Shown here in pieces: positions 58,064 to 64,000 of a DNA stretch of 64,000 bases. A program made the translations under genes and the position numbers. Below the pieces are notes generated by a model, which was given only the letters and a program-made list of their open reading frames with translations, searched no databases and was not told the origin of the DNA. Position 1 is the first letter of the stretch; every line of letters begins with the position of its first letter. Source of the stretch: Myxococcales bacterium (GTDB lineage: Bacteria > Myxococcota_A > Polyangia > Polyangiales > Polyangiaceae); assembly GCA_016712525.1 (NCBI GenBank), contig JADJQX010000007.1, positions 1,860,001 through 1,924,000 of the forward strand. The letters run 5' to 3'.

Positions 58064-61000
58064 TCAGTCGTCGTCGCCGCCGGCGCCGTCCTCTTCGGTC
58101 TTGGGCGTCGGGAGGAGCTCCCCGTTCGGGCCGTCGCGACGGACGACGAACGTCTTTCGGCCGACCGAATCGGGGCTCTCGCGGGCCACGATCGTGACGA
58201 AGTTCACGCCCGGCCGGAGCGGCACGTCCGCGTCGAACACGAGCTTCTTCGGATCCGGGCCGTTGCGATTCGAGCGGTAGAAGACCTTCTTCTGGCCGAC
58301 CAAGACGTAGGCGTCGAGCAGTCGGTCCGCGTCGGTCGCCGTGGCCTTGAGCGAGATGCGCGCGTCGCGCGTCACGTGGACCTGGGCCCCGACCTCGATG
58401 GAGGGCGGAAACCGCGTGAGCACGTCCTCGAAGGCGAGCTCCTTCGGCGCGACGCCGCCATCGTCGGCTTCGCTCGCGCGTACGAAGGCGTAGCGCCCCT
58501 CGCCGAGCGCGACGCGCCGGTAGTCACCGTACGAGCCGGTGACCTGCGCGACGGCCCCTGCGGGCAGCTTCCCCACGACACGCGCGGCCGCGTCGGGCGC
58601 CTCGAGCAGCGCCACCCCTTGGGCCTTCGCCTTGAGCGACCCCTGCGCCGCAGCGACCGTGAGCGCAGGGCCGACGGGGATGCGGATCTTCTCGACCGTC
58701 GTCTCGCGGAGATCGCGGTCGGACACGGACAGCTCGACCTTCGCCTCGGGGTCGGCGAGCTCTTGGCGCACCTCGAACGAGAACGCCATCTTCTTGGTCT
58801 CGCCCGGCTTCAGGTTCGAGAGGTCGTAGCGGCCCTCGCGGAGGAGCACGCCGTCGCCGCTCAGGTTCCGGAGGTTCGCCTGAGCGTCGTACGCACGACC
58901 ACGGCCGACGTTGGTGACCGTGACGTACATCGTCACCTCCTCACCCTTTTGCAACCTGCCGTCACCATTACCTTTTTTGTTGTCGACGACCTGGTACGAG
59001 TACGCGAACACGGGGCGGTCGAGGGCCTTGATCCCCACGCGGAGCTCGGCCGGCGCCGGGGCCCGACCGCGGGCTTCGTCGAACTTCACGGTGATACCGT
59101 CGTTGCGCGCGAGCGCGTCCCTCGGGATGCGGCACGACCGCGGAGCGTCCTTCGGGAGAGGCGCCGTGCTGCCGATCTTGCGCCCCTCGATCTCGCACCA
59201 CCCGAGCGGCGCCGTGACCGTCCGGCTCTTTCCCGGCTCGAGCTTCCCGATGACGAGCTCTTTGTTGTCGAACATGGGGTTGTCGCTCTTCGTCATCGCG
59301 CCGAGGCGATAGAGCGGCTCCTTGCCCTTGTTCGTGACGGTGAGCTTCACGTGGAGGGGCTCGCCGGCGACCCCTTCGTTCCCGGGCCTGTCGGTCTCGA
59401 GCTTCACCTCGAGGGCGCCCTTCTCGGGGGGCGCACCTTGAGGCACCGTGGCGGGGGCGTCGGACCAGTCGATCCCGAGCGCTTGGAGATCTTGCGCCAC
59501 GCGGGCGATCTCGGCGGCGCGCGCCTCGGCGACGAACCCCTTCACGGCCCTCACCTGCTCGGGGCGCTTGCCCGTGGGCATGTGCGCCACGACGTCCCGC
59601 GCGAAGCGGATGGGAAAATCGACGGCGAACGCGTCGTCCGGGTCGCCGCCGCGATCGCGGAGGTCCTGCCGCTCCTTCTGCGGCAAGTTGTACCGGAGCA
59701 CCTCCGAGGGCTTCTGCCCCTCCCGCGTGCGCGAGCTCGAGAGGCTCCGCGCGAGGTCACGCTCCTTCGTGCCTCCCGAGTCGACCGTGAGGTCCATCTC
59801 GAGCAGGTCCGCGGTCATCGGGTCGAGCTCGATGTCGGGGGTGATACCCGTGCCCTGGATGGAGATGTCGCCCGGCTCGGTGAGGTACTGCGCGATCGTG
59901 AGCTTGAGCGCGGCCTTGTCGGGCAGATCGGGGAAGACGAGCTGGACGCTGCCCTTGCCGAAGGTCGTCTCGCCGACGATGACCGCGCGATCGTGGTTCT
60001 TCATGGCGCCGGCGACGATCTCGCTCGCGCTCGCCGAAGAGCCGCTCACCAAGATGGCGATCGGGTAGTTCGGCTCGGTGCCGTCGGGGTGGGCGACCTT
60101 CTCCTCGCGGTCCTCGGCGGAGTTTCCGACCGTCGCGACGATCGGGCCCTGCGCGATGAACTTGTCGACGACGCGCGCGGCTTGGTCGAGCAATCCGCCT
60201 GGATTTCCGCGCAGATCGAGCACGAGGCCCTTGAGCTCGCCGCCCTTTCGGAGCTCGGCGAGGGCCTTGTCGAGGTCGGCCGAGGTGTTCGCCTGGAACT
60301 GCTTGAGGCGCACGTAGCCGATGCCGCCGTCGAGCGCGTGGGACTCGACGCTGGCGACCTTGATCGTCTCGCGAGTGAGCACGTACTCGCGCGCGCCGGC
60401 CCACCCGTCGGGCCCGTCTCGATGCACCCACACGGAGACCTTCGAGCCGGGCGCGCCGCGGAGGTGTTGCACGGCCTCGTTCAGGCCCATGTTGAGGGTC
60501 GACTCGTTGCCGATCTTCACGATGCGGTCGTGCCGCTTGATGCCCGCTCGGCCGGCGGGCGTGCCCGGCATCGGGTTCATGACGGTGAGCTGTTGGTCGC
60601 GGATCGAGATGACGATGCCGAGGCCGCCGAACTGGCCGCTCGTCGACAGGTTCATCTCCTTGTACGCCTCGGGCGAGAGCAGCACCGAGTGGGGATCGAG
60701 CGTGTGGAGCATGCCGTTGCACGCCGCGTACTCGACCTCACGGAGGTCGACCTCGGTGCCGCGGAGCCCGTCCTGCACGAACGCGAACACGTCCCGGAGG
60801 TGGGAGGACACGTCCCACGGGCCCTGGACGTTGTCGACCCGGAACTCCTTTTCCTGAGTGTCTACGCGCACTTTCACGGTGGGTGCGCCGTCCTCGTAGA
60901 GCACGATGACCTGGGCGACGTCGCGCTGTACGTAGTTCAGCGCCGAGAGGAGCATGTCCTTCGGCTTCGCGCGCTTCGGGTCGACGTAGCGGTCGCGCAC

Positions 61001-61195
61001 CGTCTTCAGGACCTCGTTCACCACCTTGAGCTGGGTGAGGTCGTAGTTCTGCGCGGTGTGGCTCGTGCTCGCGGCGCTGGCAGGGGCGAGCCCGTGCCAC
61101 AAGCCTCCGCCGTGGAGGCGAAGGGCGAGCACCGTTGCGAGACCGAACGCGCCGAAAAGCGCGGAACCCTTCACGACCTTGGGCCAGGTGACCAT
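58064..61195 (-). CDS. Very long C-terminal processing protease (S41A) with envelope repeat domains
   Basis: A 1,043-residue exported serine protease of the Prc/CtpA class, about twice the usual length. A signal/anchor helix starts at residue 10. The N-terminal domain runs to about 170, then PDZ (FGGLGIVISIRDQQLTVMNPMPGTPAGRAGI, about 190-220), then the S41 domain: DLRGNPGGLLDQA, SGSSASASEIVAGAM (catalytic Ser389) and GETTFGKGSVQ (Lys414). Residues 540 to the end are extra: beta-sandwich-like stretches with two CARDB-like regions (LHVKLTVTNKGKEPLYRLG and VTMYVTVTNVGRGRAYDAQA), an SH3-like piece, and an Asp-rich tail. The start ATG has a TATACT hexamer 9 bases upstream. Confidence 0.92.
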   Translation of the reverse strand: MVTWPKVVKGSALFGAFGLATVLALRLHGGGLWHGLAPASAASTSHTAQNYDLTQLKVVNEVLKTVRDRYVDPKRAKPKDMLLSALNYVQRDVAQVIVLYEDGAPTVKVRVDTQEKEFRVDNVQGPWDVSSHLRDVFAFVQDGLRGTEVDLREVEYAACNGMLHTLDPHSVLLSPEAYKEMNLSTSGQFGGLGIVISIRDQQLTVMNPMPGTPAGRAGIKRHDRIVKIGNESTLNMGLNEAVQHLRGAPGSKVSVWVHRDGPDGWAGAREYVLTRETIKVASVESHALDGGIGYVRLKQFQANTSADLDKALAELRKGGELKGLVLDLRGNPGGLLDQAARVVDKFIAQGPIVATVGNSAEDREEKVAHPDGTEPNYPIAILVSGSSASASEIVAGAMKNHDRAVIVGETTFGKGSVQLVFPDLPDKAALKLTIAQYLTEPGDISIQGTGITPDIELDPMTADLLEMDLTVDSGGTKERDLARSLSSSRTREGQKPSEVLRYNLPQKERQDLRDRGGDPDDAFAVDFPIRFARDVVAHMPTGKRPEQVRAVKGFVAEARAAEIARVAQDLQALGIDWSDAPATVPQGAPPEKGALEVKLETDRPGNEGVAGEPLHVKLTVTNKGKEPLYRLGAMTKSDNPMFDNKELVIGKLEPGKSRTVTAPLGWCEIEGRKIGSTAPLPKDAPRSCRIPRDALARNDGITVKFDEARGRAPAPAELRVGIKALDRPVFAYSYQVVDNKKGNGDGRLQKGEEVTMYVTVTNVGRGRAYDAQANLRNLSGDGVLLREGRYDLSNLKPGETKKMAFSFEVRQELADPEAKVELSVSDRDLRETTVEKIRIPVGPALTVAAAQGSLKAKAQGVALLEAPDAAARVVGKLPAGAVAQVTGSYGDYRRVALGEGRYAFVRASEADDGGVAPKELAFEDVLTRFPPSIEVGAQVHVTRDARISLKATATDADRLLDAYVLVGQKKVFYRSNRNGPDPKKLVFDADVPLRPGVNFVTIVARESPDSVGRKTFVVRRDGPNGELLPTPKTEEDGAGGDDD

Positions 61196-61204
61196 ACCCC
61201 GCGA

Positions 61205-61210
61205 AGTATA
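61205..61210 (-). promoter_or_regulatory. -10 hexamer TATACT, 9 bases before the S41A protease start
   Basis: TATACT on the minus strand is one base from consensus and ends 9 bases before the ATG at 61195. The intervening bases contain GGGG, which might act as a weak ribosome site. No clear -35 element was found. Confidence 0.5.
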
Positions 61211-61290
61211 CGCACGGCCCCGGAAGAACACTATCGCGGGTATCGGGCCGGCCCGGCGCGGCCCGAACGAAGGCGAAGGCGCCCCGAAGG

Positions 61291-62022
61291 TCAGCCCTTT
61301 CGGATGACCGCGACGTAGAACCCGCCGAACACGGAGGCGGGGCCGTCGCAGAGGGCGAGCTCGGCCCGGCGGAGCACGTCTTTCAAGAGCGGCACGCGCA
61401 TGAACGCGGCGGCCGGAGTGACGATGCGCACGCCGCGCGCCGTCTCGAGGCGGGTGCCAGGCGGCAAGATCTTGCCGATGTTCCAGGGCGCGTCGAACCG
61501 GGTGTAGACCGCGCTCTCGCGCGTGGTGTCGCTGATCTTGCCGGCCGGGCCGAGCACCTTCGCGAGCGCACGGAACGAGAGGGGGTTATAGAGCTCGGCG
61601 AGGACGATGCCTCCCTTGCGCGTGACACGGGCCATCTCGGCGAGGGCCTTGCCGATGTCCGGCACGTGAGCGAGCACCTTGAACGAGCACGTGAGATCGA
61701 ACGACTCGTCGGCGAACGGCAGCTTGGTGGCCGAGCCCTCGCACACGTCGAGGCCACGCTCCTTCGCGAGCGCCAGCATGCCCGGCGACAGGTCGATCCC
61801 CTTGGCGCTCTTCGCGAAGCGGCGGATGCGCTCGAGGATGAGGCCCGTGCCGCAGCCGACCTCGAGCACGTCCTTCCCCTGACCGTAGCGCTCGCAGATC
61901 TGGATCTCGAGGTCGTCGATCAGGGCGTGGTAGCCGTCGGCGTCGTTCGGGCGCCGCTTGTCCTCGTAGCGCTTGGAGAACTCGTCGTAGTAGGCGCGCG
62001 TCTCTTCGAGGCCTCGGCTCAT
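61291..62022 (-). CDS. Class I SAM-dependent methyltransferase
   Basis: A 243-residue methyltransferase. YYDEFSKRYEDKRRPND is the N-terminal cap, VLEVGCGTGLILERI is motif I (SAM-binding glycine loop), AKGIDLSPGMLALAKERG is the post-I acidic end, and SFDLTCSFKVLAHVPDIGKAL is the HVP-type motif of Methyltransf_11 enzymes. It resembles the UbiE/COQ5 or small-molecule methylase types, but the substrate is unknown. AAGGCC precedes the ATG. The gene stands between the S41A protease and the propeller-like lipoprotein, all on the minus strand. Confidence 0.87.
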   Translation of the reverse strand: MSRGLEETRAYYDEFSKRYEDKRRPNDADGYHALIDDLEIQICERYGQGKDVLEVGCGTGLILERIRRFAKSAKGIDLSPGMLALAKERGLDVCEGSATKLPFADESFDLTCSFKVLAHVPDIGKALAEMARVTRKGGIVLAELYNPLSFRALAKVLGPAGKISDTTRESAVYTRFDAPWNIGKILPPGTRLETARGVRIVTPAAAFMRVPLLKDVLRRAELALCDGPASVFGGFYVAVIRKG

Positions 62023-62074
62023 GGCCTTGGGCTTTTACTCGCCTTTCGGCCGGTGAGAAGCCGAAAACGCCGCA

Positions 62075-63346
62075 TCAGGGGCAGGCGAACCGGGTGAGCC
62101 AGGTGTGGGCCGCGTCGCCGTAGAGGATCCAGACCGCCTTCGCCGCGTCGACCGCGATGGCGACGTCCGTGATGCGCGCGCCCCGGGCGACGAGGCCGTG
62201 CGACGTGAAGGAGCCGTCGGCCACGAGGTGCCCGAGCTCGAGGGCCCGCGGGGCGTCACGCTCGGAGGACTCGGGGACGACGCGTGCAACATACATGCGA
62301 TCGAGCGTCTCGGAGCGTGTCGCGGCGAGCGGCGCAGGGTCGAGCCCGTTCGGGTAGGCCGAGACCTTCACGGGCACGTCGTCCTTGGGTGGCGACGGGA
62401 CGAGCAGCGTCGTCATGCCGAACGAGCTCACGTCCTGGGGCATCGGGACGAGCGCGAACGTCGCGCCCCTGAGCCTTCCCGACGCGAGCGTCACGCCCCG
62501 CTCCGCCGGGCCGCCGACGGTGAGAACGGCGTCGTTCCCGAGCTCGATTTTTCCGTCTTTTCCGAGAGTTAGCTCACGTGCGTGCATCGGCGTCATGGCC
62601 GTGCGGGCGTCGAGGTAGAGGGCCACGACCTTGTCGCCCGCGGGTACGAGCGCGAGCTGCGTCGCGCCGCTGCCGTCGTCCGAGAGGCGCACGGGCTCGC
62701 CCTCGTCGAGGATGACGAACGCCTGCAGCATCGTGCCCTCGGTCGTCGAGCGCTCGGCGAGGTAGGCGACGACGGAGTGCCCGTCCCCTCCGATGGGCGC
62801 GGCGGCGATGCGCGTGGCCGGGCGCCCCTTCCCGACCTCGCGCTCGCGCATGCCGTCGATGCGCCGAATGACTCCCCCGCGGCCCGGGCAGTACACGAAG
62901 CGACCCGCGGGCTCGCACGGCGGGTAGCTCATGGGCTCGAACGAGAGGACACGCGTCGGCGCGACCGGCGCGAGGGTCGGCGGGACGGGGACCCCGAAGC
63001 CACGGGTGCGCCCGGAGTCGTTCGCGACCACTTCGAGCCGGTTGCCCGAGGCCGCGAGGAACGCCGTGCCGCGAAAAGGTTGCTCTTGAGGCCCGTAGAC
63101 GAGCTTGCAGGCGGAGGGCCCCGCGTCTCCGAGGGTGGGCGCGGCAGTGACGTGCGCATCGCCGATGGAGGCGTCACGGGGGACGGCGGCGTCCGGCGCC
63201 GACGATGCGGAGGCCGTGGGGGGCGCGCTCGGCTCGGGAGCCGAAACGTCCTTCGCGCCGCTGTCGACGGGGGGCGGCTTCTTCTCCCGGCACGCCACCC
63301 CGAAGGCCATGGCCGCGACGGTGAGCGCCACGACGGGTCCCCTCAT
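62075..63346 (-). CDS. Lipoprotein sharing a Cys-bracketed repeat domain with the receptor kinase
   Basis: A 423-residue lipoprotein (signal ending GVAC), with a Pro/Ala/Ser linker to about residue 70. The mature domain starts ACKLVYGPQEQPF and ends LTRFACP, the same CKL and CP brackets found around the ectodomain of the kinase at 32081. In between are similar beta stretches (RLEVVANDS, HSVVAYLAER, VVALYLDAR, AVWILYGDA) that suggest a small beta-propeller. It has no catalytic motif and may bind a ligand. The ATG overlaps the stop of the upstream gene (ATGA). Confidence 0.8.
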   Translation of the reverse strand: MRGPVVALTVAAMAFGVACREKKPPPVDSGAKDVSAPEPSAPPTASASSAPDAAVPRDASIGDAHVTAAPTLGDAGPSACKLVYGPQEQPFRGTAFLAASGNRLEVVANDSGRTRGFGVPVPPTLAPVAPTRVLSFEPMSYPPCEPAGRFVYCPGRGGVIRRIDGMREREVGKGRPATRIAAAPIGGDGHSVVAYLAERSTTEGTMLQAFVILDEGEPVRLSDDGSGATQLALVPAGDKVVALYLDARTAMTPMHARELTLGKDGKIELGNDAVLTVGGPAERGVTLASGRLRGATFALVPMPQDVSSFGMTTLLVPSPPKDDVPVKVSAYPNGLDPAPLAATRSETLDRMYVARVVPESSERDAPRALELGHLVADGSFTSHGLVARGARITDVAIAVDAAKAVWILYGDAAHTWLTRFACP

Positions 63347-63852
63347 GGCCGCTTCCCAGGCGTGTTCTTCACGGCGAAATCGACGTGGAGCTCGCCCGAG
63401 CCCTTCGCGACCGACGCGTCACGAAAGCTCGGGAGCACACACGAGCCCGCGAAGAGCGACTCGACCGGGAGCGTGTTCCGCGGCGAAAAGCGTGCATCTT
63501 TCACGTTTCCGTCGGCCGTGAAGACGACCTCCACGTAGATGGTCCCGTACACCCCGGCCATGCACACGCAAGCCTTCTCGGCCCCCGGGGCGAGCGCCGC
63601 AGAGATCTCCGCGATCCGGGCCGGCGAGAGCGCGGCCGTCGACGTGACCGAGACGTCGGCGAGGGGCCCTGCGCTGGCCGTGGGCGCGGGAGGCGTGAGG
63701 AGCTGAGTGTCCCGAGGGTCGTGCTTGCGTGCCTTGACCACCCAGAGGGCCACGATGAGCACGGTGAGCACGCCCACGGCCACGAAGCCGAGCGCCCGCT
63801 CGCCGCGCTTCTCGGACGCGCTCACCTTGATGTGCCGTACCTCGTCGCCCAC
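63343..63852 (-). CDS. Single-pass membrane protein with TonB-C-like domain
   Basis: A 169-residue protein from a GTG. A short cytoplasmic N-terminus (VSASEKRGERA) precedes one membrane helix (about residues 21-40), a Pro/Ala linker, and then a periplasmic domain with CVCMAGVYGTIYVEVVFTADGNVKDARFSP. The VxVxFxxDGxVxxA strand-turn is the pattern of TonB C-terminal and AgmX-type domains, although the cysteines are unusual. It ends PSFRDASVAKGSGELHVDFAVKN. It is coupled to the propeller-like lipoprotein, so the two may form one envelope complex (inference). Confidence 0.75.
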   Translation of the reverse strand: MGDEVRHIKVSASEKRGERALGFVAVGVLTVLIVALWVVKARKHDPRDTQLLTPPAPTASAGPLADVSVTSTAALSPARIAEISAALAPGAEKACVCMAGVYGTIYVEVVFTADGNVKDARFSPRNTLPVESLFAGSCVLPSFRDASVAKGSGELHVDFAVKNTPGKRP

Positions 63853-63914
63853 GGGATCTTTCTATCGCAAGTCTTCGAGGGAGTGTGGGGCGGCCTTCGC
63901 CGCCGGCAAGGACG

Positions 63915-64000
63915 TTACGATCCGCCGCGCGAGAGGAGCCACGCGTCGACGAGCGTCGCCACGAAGAAGCCGAGGCTCACGAGGGCGTTGCAGTCGAAGA
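63915..64000 (-). CDS. C-terminal end of a membrane protein (start off the right edge)
   Basis: The reading frame entering from the right edge ends FDCNALVSLGFFVATLVDAWLLSRGGS before a TAA at 63915. The last stretch is hydrophobic and looks like a final membrane helix. Only 27 codons are visible, so no family can be named. It runs in the same direction as the genes to its left, with about 60 bases between. Confidence 0.45.
   Translation of the reverse strand, partial: FDCNALVSLGFFVATLVDAWLLSRGGS

Noticed and set aside
57554..61318. 1,254-codon plus-strand open frame opposite pdxJ and the S41A protease
   Set aside because: The minus strand carries all motifs of both enzymes. The plus-strand product is low-complexity (Leu/Arg/Glu/His) with no domain.
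1..64000. CRISPR arrays, tRNA/rRNA genes, insertion sequences, prophage
   Set aside because: I looked for short regularly spaced direct repeats, tRNA-like cloverleaf ends, transposase motifs and phage structural genes on both strands and found none. Small structured RNAs could still be missed by eye.

Overview
The window is high-GC, gene-dense bacterial chromosome with almost no intergenic space (no gene-free stretch above about 250 bases). No tRNA, rRNA, CRISPR array, insertion sequence or prophage was recognised. The gene set points to a myxobacterium, probably of the Polyangiales/Sorangiineae type. The evidence is a CarF-type plasmanylethanolamine desaturase, a CdnL/CarD-family regulator with a histone-H1-like tail, two eukaryotic-type Ser/Thr kinases, two ECF sigma factors, many lipoproteins with alanine/proline-rich linkers and Cys-rich domains, a duplicated UvrA, and many start/stop overlaps (ATGA, GTGA, TTGA).

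Layout. 1-2 kb: a fatty-acid hydroxylase fragment and an acyl-CoA-synthetase-like gene. 1.9-6 kb: a tiny membrane protein, an RpoH-family sigma factor coupled to rsmI, a membrane protein and a CapA-like lipoprotein. 6-11.3 kb (minus): dnaJ, an orphan FliI/YscN-type ATPase, a frameshifted ABC-F ATPase and a glutaredoxin-like lipoprotein. 11.3-17.2 kb (minus): a methyltransferase/coiled-coil fusion and two envelope proteins. 17.2-19.3 kb: a Rep/UvrD helicase. 19.3-22.7 kb (minus): a DUF885 metallopeptidase-like lipoprotein followed by a degenerate prolyl-tRNA synthetase. 22.9-23.7 kb: carF. 23.7-34.7 kb (minus): hydrolase, lipoproteins, arginase-family enzyme, BirA, NadC, HAD phosphatase, Suv3-like RNA helicase, CPBP protease and a receptor kinase with an extracellular repeat domain. 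34.8-40.5 kb: a small histidine kinase, esterase lipoprotein, aldehyde dehydrogenase, ECF sigma factor with a coupled membrane partner, and a Cys-rich repeat lipoprotein. 40.5-45.8 kb (minus): a tandem-duplicated uvrA with a one-base frameshift. 46-53.4 kb (plus): a TPM-domain protein, a GT-C membrane protein, IHF-beta-like, tyrS, a lipoprotein, the CarD-like regulator and a cobalamin adenosyltransferase. 53.4-64 kb (minus): an ECF sigma factor, a second kinase, nnr-acpS-pdxJ, a very large Ctp-type protease, a methyltransferase, a propeller-like lipoprotein, and membrane proteins running off the edge.

Most genes are housekeeping or envelope functions. The stretches most worth attention are the following. 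(i) Several genes have a -10-like hexamer 6-9 bases before the start codon and no convincing Shine-Dalgarno sequence, which suggests leaderless transcripts. (ii) A kinase ectodomain and a separate lipoprotein share a repeat fold bracketed by the same two cysteine motifs. (iii) A CarD-like protein has inverted domain order and a 30-bp tandem repeat, and is translationally coupled to a B12 adenosyltransferase. (iv) A four-ATPase UvrA. (v) A prolyl-tRNA synthetase paralogue keeps its editing and anticodon domains but has lost its class II motifs. (vi) Two contiguous 12-bp palindromes lie at 4.65 kb. Two conserved genes (the ABC-F gene and uvrA) each carry a single-base frameshift, which may be genuine or an assembly artefact.
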